A stretch of DNA of 64,000 bases from Solea solea (GCF_958295425.1 NC_081138.1:19962886-20026885), one strand, 5' to 3'. Shown: positions 25,901-40,303, counted from the stretch's first letter. The notes: generated from the letters alone by a model not told the origin. A program made the numbers and translations.

Positions 25901-27254
25901 GACAGCGATAAACTTACATAATCACACATACAATCACAATAACACACAAATAGAATTGTTTTACGTCTTCCAGGTGCAGCTCATCCTGCCCCATCCAGTC
26001 TCTTGGGTCTACTTCACAATAAGTAATGTAACAGGAGGAGTATTTCAAACTCTTTCCTTATAATAAATCTGCCCAGCTCTATCAAGCGTCCAGATCGTTA
26101 ATCCTGCATGACCAAGTTGCTGGACAGGACAGGTTAAAGAAAAATATTTAAAAAATATATTAAGAATTTCTCAACATATCCATCATATGAGTTAAGGCGA
26201 CTGCTTATCTGTATCCAGTCACTTGCCAAAGGTTAAAGAGGTGGTGTTTAACCATGAAGATTTGTGAATAAATGTGTATGGTCTCGAGCTAATGAGAATA
26301 ATGATAAAAAAATTAAAAAAAGCAAGATCAAATCAACTCTACTCTCATCTGTAGTGGGGGAGAATTGATAGATGGCAGGAAACTAATGAAATATGTGAAG
26401 TCTTACAAATGCTTCCATTATGTGAAACATCTTTTTTTTTTCTCCCCTTCCCATTTTGTCTTCCCAGGTGTCAGTAAGTGGTCTTCAGACCTATAAGAGT
26501 CATCCACGGCACTCATTAGAAACCTAGTTGTGACCCTGTCTTTACTATGTCATCTGCAAGTGTCTCTGTGGTACCATGCATTACTTAAAGAGCTCATTGA
26601 TTGCCAGCAGAATCACTAGGCTTCTGACAGTCAGCCAGACTGATGAATTCAGAGGGCCGCGGACATCCACCAGCCTCCTGCAGTTCAATTCCCTTCACAT
26701 CAGCGCACCAGTCAATACTGCTTTCTATCGATAGGACACCGGGGAGAGAGGAATGGGTTTTCATCACCCGAACAACCTGCTGGTAGTGACAGCTGTCAGC
26801 CTCTTCAAAGAAAAAAAAAATAAATATAAATTACAATAAAATAACAGACAATGCAGAAAAACAACAGACAGTAGCCTACAAAGACATCATACAGTCATGT
26901 TTTTCCATCAACCAGAGGTATGATTACTCAGACGTGATTGGCCAGTGACTGATCGAATCAGCGATTGATCTTTCAGACTAACAGGAGAGGAGTGCATCTC
27001 TTAACAAGATGAGCAACTGTGCACATGTCTCAGCCAATTTGGACTGACTTGTCTTAACCTCCAAACAATCAGCAAACAGTAGTATATTTAAAGACAAAAT
27101 TCTGTTTTTCTTTCTCTTTGTGTGCTAATTTGGCGAGGGTGAGTATGAGGTTGTAGGATTGCAGTGTTTAAACATATCGAGCATCCAAGGTGCATCTATT
27201 AAATGAAGAAAAAGAAAAAAACGACTTGCTGTGAAGGGGAACACTGTGTCTTGG
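22964..27254. other. gene-free stretch
   Basis: No gene recognised. Around 25650-25760 the sequence GTAAGGACCAATAGACC and its surroundings resemble a common fish repeat, but too weakly to call. Confidence 0.45.
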
Positions 27255-27303
27255 TGTTTATACACACACATACACACACACACATACACACATACATACA
27301 CAG
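27255..27303. repeat. CA/TACA microsatellite
   Basis: Imperfect run of CACACACATACACACA units. Confidence 0.92.
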
Positions 27304-30300
27304 TGCAACTGATTGAAGGAGAATGCCACTGATGGAAAATGTACCAACTGCTGACAGAAGAGAGCAGTAGATAAAATGGAAGAGATAAATACCCCATCAG
27401 CCCTGGGTATGGGATTTAATTTTCCTATATGAGCATTTCCACTTCAGCTTGGGAAATTGATCATTTATACTCCCATGCCTGGTGGAAGAGTGGAAGGGAT
27501 TGGAGAGAGAGAGAGAGAGAGGAACTGGATGGGCTGTAGACCGAGTGAAAGAAGGGAATGTGTGAGAGCATAACTAACCGCACTGAGCCCAGAACAACAA
27601 TTCACGGTGGCAATACAGTTGTTACTCAGTTAAATGATTCAGCAGTAACAGGATAAGCAAAAACAAAACAAACATCAAACTGACAGTCAGCCTCGTAGCC
27701 GAGGGAAAACCAACAGAAAATGACAGGTAGATTAACGCTGTCCCACCGGCAGTTTAGCCCTGAAAAAAAGTAGCATGATCATATTAATCATGGCTATTGA
27801 CTGATTGCCACTCTGCTGGTTGACACGCTATCATGCATTACAAACTGCAGGCTACTCACACACACACACACTTCAGCGGTCGTGCGTCATATATCCAGCC
27901 TCGACCTGCTCTTCACTCATTTTTGTCTTTCTTCAAACAACATTCTGTCTTTTATGTGCAATATTGCAGATGCGCACACATAAACACACACACACACTTG
28001 TTCAATCATGTCGTTGTCAGCTCGTTGTTCACAAATAGACATCAGCTCCTGTCTGGCTGTGCACATCACTGTGGAAAACGATCTCTTCAGCCGTACATGG
28101 AACCATTAAGAACACTTGACAACAGCAGACAAACACTCCCACGAGACAGAACATGAAAACACATTTGCATTGACTCAACTACTCAGCTGTAATACTTGTG
28201 CAAGCTTTAGGGCCGCGCTGGGACACACAAGTGCTCAGTGTAGGTTTGAGATAATGACCTTGTTTATATTATGGTTTAAAACTATTTTATGACAATGGTT
28301 GGAAAATATCATTTCCAATTTGATCACTAGACAAAGTGGGTTTTAAAATAGTTGCACTGTATGAAATGGTATGCACAGCTTAGGCAGAGGCGTCCTTTTG
28401 TTCATACGTTGCAGTGTGAGTGAGTGAGTGAGTGGAGCAGGAGGCTGATGCATTAATGACTAAAGAACTCCTCTGCCAAGGCCGCTCCGTTTCCCACAGT
28501 GTCGGTACACTCTCGTCTCACATGGTTAACAGTTGTTATAAAAACTGTCCTGAATCCGGATCCGTATCATCACTGCATCCAAATATGTCCTTTACTTTCT
28601 AGGTTATGCTGCTCACACAAAAAGAAAGGTGGCCAAAACATAACCCAAAAGGAAAAATATAACCAAAAATGACGGAGCAATAGAGGACTGGAATTACAGA
28701 TGTGATGGCAAACATTTAAAAAATTAAATAAAAAAAGATATCCAAGAGAATAAAGATGAAAATATACATAAAAAATGTGTATTCTATTTGAACATACCAC
28801 TGAATATTAACACATGCTGGATGAAGGTTTTCCAAATAATATGCTTTATAATTAATTTAAATACATACTACATTATGCATATGCAGAAATACTTCTGCAA
28901 AAGGTTATGAGTGCAAATATGCTGCCATCATGCAATGTTAAATTCATATTTCACACATATTTTCCATACAAGGTATAGAAGTACAGAAGGTGCAGAAGAA
29001 GTGACAAAAAAAAAAAAAATGTGCATTAGTATGCGTCCACGTTGCCAAAAGTGCATGGATATTATGTATAGGACGCATATGTTAAGAGGCAAACTCTCTT
29101 TGAACAGCAAGGGCTCAGTGAGAAGAGGATCAGCACTGATCTGGTTTTAGAGGAAGAAGATAAAAAAAAAAACTTACTTTCTCTAAAGACACACAATTCA
29201 ACACACACGTCTACTTGTGATTCAAGTAATGCCCTTGGAAGTGACTCCCATGAGAGAGGCACCCGGGGAGCTGGGCTAATCACATCGCTTCATTCTAAAT
29301 TAGACCTACGGGGAATAAAATGTCCAAGCAAGCAGAAACATCAGATGCGTTTCTCCCAACAAGAGCGACGAGGATTCACCCTAATGGTCTTTCTATTCTC
29401 AGGCTCATTGTCTCATCTTGGCATGGACATGTTTTTAGTCCCCCTGTAACCTGCTTCCTTTCTGTAAATCCTTAAAAAACACAGCAAAAGCAGCAGCAGC
29501 AGAAACCCACAGCTCCGTTGGTCCGGCACCATCATAGCAGACCAATCAGGTGTCTGTCATTGCGTGGCAAACACTAACGGAGAAGTGAGCCTTCCTCGCT
29601 GCCACTAAGCACAGAGGAAGTCGGCAGCTCTGCTATCTCACATCCCCACTCAGGCAAAAAGGTGTAATTAGTCTCTACAAATTGCAGGATCCGGTTTCTA
29701 ATTATGTGTGAATTTTTGCCCTCATATGGAGCTTGCATATTAAAAAGGAGAGTTGCCGTTTTAATGCATATATTGACGTCCAAAAGTTTCTTGGAAGAAT
29801 TGCAAGCCTTACTTTGCTATGCTCATCACAAGGGACTTAGGACAACATGCAATTTGAATGAAACGCAGTGACAAATGAGCGCCTCTGCAATGCAACGGAC
29901 CATCAAAGACAGAATAAACTAACAAGGCAAGCCCATGAGCTGCATTATCTATCACAGATAAATTATATATAACATATGGAACTAGTCTGTACTCTTACTC
30001 TACTGCTGCCAGTGCCAGGATGTTACACACAGTTGTGGGTGTTCTATAAAGAAAGATCCAGGTCCAAGCTAAACAAACTAAGGGAATTAAGCAGGCTACT
30101 GGGATTTAGAACCCTCTCTTAAGCGGGTGACTTAAAATATCGAAAGAAATATTAAACTGTGAAGTATGAGGATTGTGTTGTTGCTACACTTTTTTGTAAA
30201 AAATAAACAAAACTCTAACAACCTCTACATATTAAGCATATGCGAATAATTGCAGAAACGAAACATTACCTGGGAAAGAATAAAGGTATTTCAAGCACTA

Positions 30301-30787
30301 TGCAAAAAAAAAAAATTGTCAACACTAACAAGCACTAGAACCAAACAGCAGAGTCTCTAAAGACTGCAGGCACCAGAAATCAGGAATAACAACAGGAACA
30401 AGCACCAAGTCGGGAGAATCTACTGTAGTACATGAGCAAATCTGGCGAGCACCGAAGCTTCCAAGCATCTCTCTGGCATTCTTAGTTGTACAGGCTTCAG
30501 TTCAGCATGTATGGCAGGAGCAGAGGACAGTGAGCCTGTGCGAGAGCAGGTATCAACTGCAGCTGAGTCAAGTACGAGTTTGTAGCCCAGAACGGCAGCG
30601 AGCAGCGGTCAGATCCCCATGGGAAACATATGTCCATTCATCTCAACTTCATCACACAACACTTTTGTGCATGATTATTCAAGGTTAAAAACCTTTAATT
30701 TACATTATCTGTCAGTTAGTTTGCATAAAAGCCAAAGAGTCCTTTTGGTGCCTGCAGATCCACAAAAATGTATTCATATTAAAACAT
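27304..30787. other. gene-free stretch
   Basis: Contains a (GA)n tract near 27502-27521, short CA runs near 27860 and 27990, a GTGAGTGAGTGAGTGAGTGG run near 28417, and poly(A) runs. No gene is recognised. Confidence 0.5.
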
Positions 30788-30937
30788 ACAATACACCTTG
30801 GCCCTGCGATGGACTGGCTAACTGTCTAGGGTGTACCCCGCCTATCGCCCGATGTAGCTGAGATTGGCACAGCACCCCCCGCGACCCTCTGGTGGAGGAT
30901 AAAGCGGTAGATGACTGACTGACTGACAATACACCTT
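30788..30937 (+). mobile_element. 5'-truncated SINE with perfect 12-bp target-site duplication
   Basis: The direct repeat ACAATACACCTT at 30788-30799 and 30926-30937 brackets a 126-bp insert. The insert contains the SINE 3' half: GATGGACTGGC, GGGTGTACCCCGCCTATCGC, GCACCCCCCGCGACCCTCTG and GGATAAAGCGGTAGATGACT. It ends in a (GACT)n tail. Perfect duplications, truncated 5' end and simple tail together show target-primed retroposition. This is the cleanest and probably youngest copy in the window. Confidence 0.92.
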
Positions 30938-33873
30938 CCTGAAAAGCAGTCTCCTGTAGTTGTGGTTGTCCTCTTCAATTAGCAAAGATGCAGATGAAGG
31001 AAATTAGCATAATGTTGCACATGCAGACATCAGTCCCTGTAATGTAGCATCTGTTGCTCACTAGGTAGAGCAGAGTCTTCTTTATCATTGTGAGGTACGT
31101 CAAACCCTCCCAGAAAAGTAGCTGATATACTTAATTCCTGTCAGTGACTTGACTTAAATCATGACTGAACAAAATTAAGAAATATAACCATTTTAAATAG
31201 TGTACATATTAAATAGCCATGCAATATTTTTTTTATATCTACTAGTCTCCCCAGGTATGTTGATTAGCTACTTACTAACTTTATCAGAGTGATGTTGGCT
31301 TCTACAAATGCAGCTGTACCACGATTATTAACAACTTTGACTTTCTTTACATGCCTTAACTTAAACTTAAAACCATACATGACATGCAAATGATTGGATG
31401 AATCATCTTTGGTACAAACTCATTTTTGGAAAAAAGCAGATAAGCAAACAATTGTTTTTGGCTTTGGGTATAACTCGGAAAATCTTAAGGGTGGCATTTC
31501 TTTAACTAGTCTACAGTCTACGTATGCCTCTCAATCTTGCAGATCAGCTGCAACTGCTGAGTTTCTGGAACAGTGGCGAGGACAATGCCTCGGGGTTACA
31601 GGCTTAAACATTTGGGAAATTGGCCTTGCTGCTCTATATGCATAATTTACATCAGGACCAATGTAGACCAGATATGGTGAGGAAGTCTAAAAGGTCCGGC
31701 AGCTCTCACATAGACTAGCTTCAAAAAAAAAAAAGATGAAGAGAAAAAAAAAATTGATAATGTGGTTGTCAGACACGGCTTCAGCACCTTGATCTTCATA
31801 ATGTGTTCCTTCTTTTTTTTCCCCAGGATTGGCGGTCACTCAGCCTCGAGTGTCAAGGGAGACCGGGTTTGATATGATAATTCTGCAGCTCGGCTCTTCA
31901 CTCTGCCATATGCCTGACCTCTCAGTAGAGAGACGAATGCAACTGGCTCTTCTCACTATTAATCAGCCTGATGGGGGAGGTGGAGGGTGGAGGGTGGCGG
32001 CTGTGGTGGTGGTGGTGGTGTTTGGAAGAGAAAATACTAGCTGCAGCCAGGTGCTGGCCAACATTTCATTACACACGCGAACACACATACCCACACACCC
32101 ACACACCCACTTCTACATGGATGAAAAGAGCTGGTTCAGCATTTTCCTCTCTTTCTCCCTCCCATCTTTCATTCTCTATACCTCCTTTGATCCTCGTCTC
32201 CTCCTCCTCTTCCCTTGCTCATCTGTCCTCATCTCCTTTTTTTTTTTCTTCTTCTCCCATTTAGGAACCGCAAACATCCATCACCCCAGCCCAAATACAC
32301 TCAGCACTGGGAGCAGCGGTGAGGGCCCAGCAGGGCAAATCTACGGAGTGGACAAAAATGTGAGGATATCAGGAGCACCTTGTGTCTCCATCAATCAGCC
32401 AGCTCAGGTGAATCCAGGAGGAATGCTCTGATCCCACATTGATTTACCAGTTAAATCCACTTCAGTCATGAAGGAGAGATGGAGATGAAAGAGAAAAGAC
32501 TGAAGTCTGAAGAGAGCAGTATAAACCATGACAACACAGAGATATGGATTCTGCAGAGATGGTGCATAATCACAGGTAATGAGAACCGAACTAGTGAATA
32601 AGGGAGAGGAGAGCCTAAATACAAATGTATCAAATTAACACTGAGAGCATGTTGTGACAACCACATGTTTCTGTTAAACTACAGGTTAGCTCCTCCAAAG
32701 ACGCTTCTTTTTTTTAAAAAAACTCTCTTAGCACAATAGCCTTTGACAGCTGTGTTAAATATCAATGACTCCATCTCGCAATGACTCCAGTGAGATGGAG
32801 ATAGAGGATGATAGATGATATCATAAATGCTAAATTAGCTACAAGGGTGATGTTGCATTTCCATCATGTCACAATTCAGTGTTTATGCACCAATCAAGAG
32901 AGTTGCTAGCCTTATGGCCACTACATTAAATTAGCCAATTATGTTGATTTATGCGATATAAATAATAGAAATAGAAATATCTGCAATTTAGATTTGTGTT
33001 ACCCATACTATTTTCTAGTCTTAAAGCTCAGTGTGTTATGGGCACGTTTGAGCAGGTCTAACCGTCTCAGTGTTGTCGTTTGTCACAACAAGCCTGGTGC
33101 CTTGTTATGTCTAAATATCCGTTTACAGGGAACCCTCCAGAGACCACCTATGAATTGGCAGGGCAGCCGCAATGTGGATGAAAAACAAATGCAGAACTAC
33201 AGGTGTACTGGTGCACAGTGTGAGAAGTTTAGTTTGAAAATGATTGAAATTTAACAGAAAATTAGATTTGAAGTCCCTCGCTGGGTTTCCCGTTTTGTTT
33301 AATTTAGCTGCAGTAAGCCACATGAGGCTCACGGCTCACTGGTTTGGCCTGTGCTTCAGTTTAGTGCTGACAGTAAAGAATCTAAATGAATTTAGCTGGC
33401 TCCTCACTTTATTTTGTTCTGACACACTGAAAGGAGGTACGGGACAGAAGGACAGTGCTTTGTGGTGTGTTCCACGAGCTATTAGAAACGCTCCCCGGTG
33501 TTCTACCATTGGAGATATTTGCTTTGGTAAGGTGGCTTTTAACAGGAGGACACAGTGTGAGCCTTGGGCTCAGGATGATGACAGACAGATGGTGTGCTGT
33601 GATTTGTTTGTTGGTGAGGAGATACCGTGGCTATAATGGAATTGGATTGGACAAGATAAGTGCTTCAGATAGAAGGTGTCGGCAACAGCCAGTGGTTGTT
33701 TTTACACATCCCTTTCCATACTTTGTGCATTATCGTTGACTTTAACACACTTGTTAACAACCGAGTCCCCAAGATCTTATTTGGAATGTTTCTGCAAACC
33801 ACAGGTAGAAATTAATGTCTTATTTATATGTGTAGAAGCATGCATATTATCAACAGATACCTGCAATTATAAG
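30938..33873. other. mostly gene-free; weak exon candidates
   Basis: Two good-looking plus-strand splice acceptors occur (after 31826 and 32264), with poly-T and poly-A tracts nearby. A G-rich patch (31974-32027) encodes the Gly/Val runs of a spurious 200-codon frame that starts at a TTG. No gene family is recognised. Confidence 0.4.
32265..32359 (+). other. possible internal exon (weak)
   Basis: A long pyrimidine tract followed by CCCATTTAG gives a strong acceptor at 32263-32264. GTGAGG donors follow at 32319 (exon of 54 nt, exactly 18 codons) and at 32360. In phase 0 the sequence reads EPQTSITPAQIHSALGAA and stays open to the second donor. I recognise no family. With so much AT- and T-rich DNA, chance acceptors are common, so this is only a candidate, possibly from a long non-coding transcript. 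Confidence 0.2.
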
Positions 33874-34418
33874 TTAACCCTTTAGACCGAGTCTATCGCA
33901 GAGGCCACTTTTAGGCGAGCGCTCTTTGCATTACTGTAATTATGCGACTGTTTGTGCCATCGCAAAAATTCCAACAGTTTGTGAAAGCTCAGACCTTGCA
34001 GTTCAAAGCCAACATGTGGTCATTACAGTAATTTCACTGATGCCATTGCAGGAAGGTTCCTCCACCCCCCCAGCCAACTCAGAGTGGTGGAGAAATTTCA
34101 TCAAATATGGCAAATACTTGAAAAACGCTATTGTAAATATGTTTTATACTGTTCAAATTTCAAAATTAAAATGCAAAATCTCTTATGTATAACTACAGTG
34201 TTTTTTTGTTTTTTTAAATAAAACGTTGGTTTTTTTGCCTTTAAACTGTTAATACACTAATTTAACATGTAAGTGCCAGGTACTGAACGCTCTAAGTGTT
34301 CCAGAGAAGTGGGCAAACGCACACTTACTCACAGGACATTTTCTGGCCCTTTTATGGGAACAATAAGCAAAAAAAAAGGTCAGGCAGACATTTTGAGGCT
34401 TAGGTGTTAAAGGGTTAA
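33874..34418. mobile_element. piggyBac-type MITE flanked by TTAA
   Basis: TTAA at 33874-33877 and 34415-34418 flanks a 537-bp element. It starts CCCTTTAGACC and ends GGTGTTAAAGGG, so the terminal inverted repeats begin with CCCTTTA. TTAA duplications plus CCC termini are the signature of the piggyBac superfamily. No transposase remnant is recognisable, so it is non-autonomous. Internal short inverted segments (TTACTGTAAT near 33931, ATTACAGTAAT near 34022) add to its symmetry. Confidence 0.85.
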
Positions 34419-37400
34419 GACACAAAAGCACTAAAAGCTAAAACAACATTTTGGTTTTTTCCTCATATTATCAACATCTTTTGTGAAAAACACGAGACAA
34501 CAAACTGTTGCCCATATAACACACAGCATTAAAAGGTTAAAACACATCAGGAGGACAGCGTGGTTTTGAACTGTAGTCAATGTGTCTCTCACACTCACTA
34601 TCATATCATTGACCCCTCCAACCCTGTGTGGGAATTTTGCCTGGAGTCTTTAAAAACTACACTTTCAAAATATTGAATTCCTGCATATGAAACAATTAAG
34701 TGTTTTATTCTTTAATTTAATATGTTAAAAGGAAGCATTTTTTTCTTTGGTTGCAGTTACAAGTTTCAACAGCAGTAGGTGAAACTGTTTTTTGGAAACT
34801 TTTTAGACCAGAAATGGTTTGAAAGTGTCTTTTCTCAGTGAGCTCAGTCAATATTAGGATCCTACAGCGACACACAGTCCTCTGCCGGAGTCGCATATGA
34901 TATCAATTCATTTTCTAAAACACAATTCAGATCTCTTGGAGCCTTTTACTTTCTGCATCATATTTCCCAGCTTGACCACTCAAAGTCAGAAAGGGGCAAA
35001 TGTCACGTGTCACAGTTCTGACACATTTTCCATAAAAGAAATGCCTGACCAGCAAAATGCCACATAACATGCTTGTTTCTTCTTTTTTTTTTGTTAGGTT
35101 AAAGTATTTATACTGGGCCTTATTTTAACACATTGTGTTACCGGATATTCAGAACGGTTTCTATTTTTGAGTAATTGGCAGCCTTACTGCCACCCAATTA
35201 GGGACCGGGAAATGTAGGAGCGAGTATTGAGTTAGTTTAGTGTTAGTTTGTTTAAATGATTAATGCAGGATTACTTGTTTAAAGTGTCATTTGTGAACAG
35301 TTGAAGTACTTAACCGTTGGCCTTAAGCCTTTGATTAAATATTCTTGCAAGGCTTTGTGGACATTAATGTTATTAAAACACACCGTTAACCCTTTGACAG
35401 CTATGATAGATATGTGCTGGAAAATATCTAGCATTTTGCGTTGGTTGACGTGTCCGTTACAAGCTGTGCTAGGTTTGGTGTTAAAAGGTTTTTTACTGCT
35501 ATGTTACTGTTGAATCTATAGTTCACAACCTGGTGAGGCTTGGATATATGGAAATGTAACCTGGACGTACGGCAAGTGGAAATAATGTACAAACCCCTTA
35601 CATGACTCTTCCTTGCCGTAGTGATTGAGGAGTATCTACGAGTCAAGCCCATAGGAACCTGCCTTCAGCTTACTTTGGAATTAAGTTTACGTTTGCCACT
35701 ACAGCGTGGTTGCAACAGTCCTTGCAACAGATTTAAACAAACCAACCACTCGTGTGTATATGCTCCCACATCACTTGCATGAATGTCACCTCCTAAAGGT
35801 GGCAGGTGACTGAAGGATTGTGAGAGAAGCCCATTGCCTGGCGTTCTGACATTGTTAGGATTCTTTTCAGGGAATGAGATATAAAATATTAACCTTGTTT
35901 TCCGTCCTAATTGGCTAAAGCTTTGGAGAGGGCGAGAGGTGAGCTTCAGAAAACACTTTGAACTCCGAAAAAAAACATTCCTCATCAGCTCAGCAGGTGC
36001 ACGTACAGTGGGACGCTGGGTCAGTGAAGAGAAGAGGTCACATTTAATGGAATTTTGTAGGTTTTTTTTTAAAAGCCTTTTTCATTTTTCATTAATTATG
36101 CTGCAGCAGATATTTCAGTATCACTTTCGCTCCAGGTTTCTGGGCATACTGCTGTAACCTACTAAAGTATAATCAATGTACTGTTAGATAAAGATAATGT
36201 GAAAATGTCTGCATTTCAGGCAACAGGCTGTTCTATTAAAGCAAGTATGAACATTTTCAGGAATAAATACATACTCGTATGTCAAATATGTAGAACGCCA
36301 TGCCTGCACGCAACCTTTCTTTCTCACTGATCACAAACCCACATGCTGTATAAACAAAACGAGTAAATGGATCTGCCCACGGAGCATTCACTTACTTACA
36401 TACTATTTTTTACCCTCTCCACTGTTTTGACTTTCAATACAAGTGTCTTCTGTTTTGGCCTGGTTTATCAGCCTCTTAGAGTGTTCTGTTTAACATAAAT
36501 TAAAACATATGACAAAAGGTTTCCCTTTTTCATAATTTAAACAGCCATAGTGGCGTTAAGTAAGTATAGATGAAGATGTAAGAAGTCTTAAGTATGGGCT
36601 CAAAGTTGGACATTTTAATTTAATCATCCCTCCTTCACCATGCAGCACCACTTATTTATTGTGTGTCATGCTGAATTATTACAGGGGGAAAGAAAGGAGA
36701 CATTAATTAGACAAGGATGTAAGATGTCTGGATACCAACCATTTGTCTTGCAAGTGATTACTTGGAGAAAGACTGGCTCTTTGATATGTGACTGATAGCA
36801 ACAGTATTTTGAGGGAGTTATGCAAAAATGATGACTCATTAAAAAAAACTCACAAACCCAAGGTCAAGTTTGTCGAAGCCTACAATTATCACTGATCTAT
36901 AACCAGGAAAAACAGTGACCACAATCGCAGTCTGGGAACATTATCCTACGTCATGCTAGAAATCACACACTCATTTAACTGTTGTGGATTTCCATCATTG
37001 GGATAACGGCAAATGGCCATAATCATTATTTCATGCAAGTGATGTGAAACAGCCGTCACCACATCTCGATGATTCATTTTGTCACATGAGGGAGTTTGCA
37101 TCCTTGAAACCTGACGTGCTTCAGCTAACTCACGGCACCCTCCAAAAACAGTAAAGTCAGATGAGTGGAAACACACAGTGGCAGGAGAAGGAGTTGAGTT
37201 ATGCAACTCATTTAACTTGCCTGGCTGAAAGGAGGGATACAATAAAACGGGTTTGCCTTTGTTATTACGGTTTCAAAGTGTGACTTTGTATAGAGGGATT
37301 TTTTTATTGTTGACTTTTGAAAATTCAGTGGAATCCCACTTGGAAATGGGATTGGTTGACTTTTCATAGAAATGGAAAACTAACTGCATTTTGAGGATCC

Positions 37401-40303
37401 GCATCACATTTTAACTCCCATTTCATATGATAACACAAAGCTGGATTTCTACATAAAGACATCAGAAAGGTTCTTGTGCAACTGATTTCCTCATGTTGAG
37501 TGGAACACAATTTAAATTTGACCGAGCCTGGAAAACCTCACCTGCCCTGGACTGTCACTTATAGCTCTTTGCAGATTCTCTGGGTGGTAAATGGACATTC
37601 TCAGCTGGTAGAGAAGGCCAACGCATGATGTGACCCTATGTGGTATAAGAGGATTTTGATTGCAAGAGAATTTTGGGAGTGACAAACACAGAAATTCATT
37701 TTTCAATTGCAGTGCAATGATGGTCAAAACCAGTGATGAGTGAAGCTAATGTTAGGTAATATGTGGGGTTTCGATGTTTAATTTAAAAAATAACCAAAAT
37801 ATCAGCCTTTCATAAAGAACAATTACACACATTGTATTTCATTGTGGGTTTGACCTCTTTAGAATTCATTTAAACTGCTTCTTATTATCCTCAAAACGTC
37901 ACACTTTCACATATGAACTTGTGTCACAAGCAGACCACACTGGACATTGTCCAGGTATATCTGTTGACACGTGCAGCAAAAGAAAAAGTCATTGTCTGTG
38001 AGAAGCATGTTCCTATCTGTAAAGTCTGTACCAAGCCCAGACATTCGTGTTCACACATTCAGCTCCTGCAGGTAATATCTCGAAAGGTTTCGGTGTTGCG
38101 GTGCTAGTGTGAAAGCAGATGCACGTGTAGTCATGGAGATGACACGGCAATTATGCAGCCAAGTCCGCTTTCTGCTTCATTATCTTGCGTACAACTGCCT
38201 CCGTCCCAAGAGAGCAAACTCTCTTCTTTGCCCGATCATAGTCGTTTGTAACTTTAATAGTGCTTACACTCACAGACCATTGCTGAATGATAAAACAGAT
38301 CCATTCTCCTCCAGGATGACAACGGGGCTATAATGTCTGCACTGCTCACATTACGTGGAGTTGAACACTATTAACTTACAGTTAAAAGTGCGTACTTATA
38401 TCTGGAAATGATGTTTGAATTTCAAATCAAATCTTAATGAACTGTAACTATAACTGTGTCTCTGGCTGTGTCTTTTTAGTCGCGACTGGAGTGTAGCCAT
38501 GGAGCAGGGAAACATGTTAAACTCACTCAGACACATGGTGCCACGTTGGTATAACTTTCTCACAGTGCAGTTGACAGTACAAGTGAGATGTAATGCAGCT
38601 GTATTGAGTGCTTGATATCCAGGACAGCAGCCAAGACTTCCCCCATTGCAAGGGACTTTTTTCTCAAAACAGTCCCAAACATCGCAACTGAGAAGTTGGT
38701 TTATTAGGAACTGTCCTTAACGGCTAAATTAAATAATTATTTCATTCATCCCCTTGCGTCTGCCTGCATCGGTGTCTATGTGCCTCTCTCTGTCTCCGTC
38801 TCCTTCTGGTTGCTGTATAGCGATGTGCACCGAGTCTGAGATGTTCCTGTAATTGAGGCACACTGCTGCCTGCACAGACTTTGACAAGAGCAGACAGCAT
38901 GAAAAGAGAAGCTGCTGAAATAAATACATATGTAATGAGGGAAAAGGTGCCGCCAAATGGATTGCCAATTTCTGTTTGTCAAAGGCTGAGCTGGGGGTTG
39001 CATTGACGTATAGATCTATAATGGAGCCACTTAAGTCATTTAGAGGGTCTTCATAAAGAATCACACCTTCCCACCATCACTGTCTCTACAGATAGGTACT
39101 AAATTAGTGAGGTACCCAATTTTCCTTATTATAGAAAATTGTTTTGCCCATAGAAGAAGTATGAAGTAGTTCCAGCTGTCTTCATCATGGGGAAAATGAC
39201 ATGCCATTTCTGACACGGTCTTTGCAAAGGTAAAGGTAAAAAAGAAAAAAATGATATAGAATGGAGGTGCCGGGATGGGCATTGCAACTGCAGTTTCTAT
39301 AGTGCTAAAAAGTAAATGCACTCACACCGCGTTGGAAAATTCAACCGAGGTTTTCATAAAGATCTCAGACACAGGTGTCCAGCTACAGCTGAACAGTATC
39401 TTTATCTTCAATTGTGCTTCCTTTGATTATATAAAATGTGACTTGGCCCCTATTTCCCGTCCTATTAAATATGTTGAATTTATCTAAACCTGTTGAAGTT
39501 TGTTTTTGAGTGCAACATATACTCTTTGCGGCCCATTATGAGCACTTCAATGGCACCCACACATCTGTGTGTATTTATTCATCATCTGGCCTCAGTAATG
39601 AGCAGATTATGGTCTGGTGCAGCACAGTGAGGAGAAAAGAACACAATCTATGCTTTGATAAAGTGTTTTTAAATTATATACTTGCACAACTACTTCTGCT
39701 ATACTTCCCTAAAATGCTCTAGAAGGTTGTGTTTTTTGTAAACATAGTCTATACATACATGTTTGTCAACAACCTCTTTTCAATTAGCTGAACTGTGAGC
39801 TTACAACACAAGCACATCCTACAGAGGGAGTATAGGCAACTGTTGAGTCCACAATTCCTGAATAGAAAAAGCAACTTAAATACAAATGAAAAAAAATATA
39901 TAATAATTAATAGTATTTGTTTTATGTTCTAAAACTAATACTATAAGACCAACATGTCCATCAGGGCCTCAGTGGCAGTCTTTCAACTGAAGGTCGAGGG
40001 TACAATCTCTGGCTTAACCCCCATTTGCTCCCAATGGCTGTGCCTGCAGTGTGCAAATGTGTGTGAGAGCTGATTTGGAGCAGAAACAGGCGGCGTATAC
40101 GTCGTATGAAAAGGTGGATGCCAAAAACTGTTGTGTAAAGCAGGTGCGAGTGGCCATCAAGACTAGAAAAGTGTTGAGACTGTGTCTAGTTTGCTAAACT
40201 GTAAGGATGAAAAAGTGACACTCTTATCCTATTAATAGTAAGTTCAACAAGCAGCTTTCACAAGAATGTATCCTGACAGATTTCTTTTAAATGCAGGAAT
40301 GGG

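Noticed and set aside
31829..32431. 200-codon plus-strand open frame
   Set aside because: Starts at a TTG rather than ATG and depends on poly-Gly/Val and poly-Phe runs from simple sequence. The exon candidate in this region is in a different frame.
35386..35490. Second TTAACCCTTTG start resembling the piggyBac MITE
   Set aside because: The opposite end (GTGTTAAAAGG) is only a weak match and lacks the closing TTAA.
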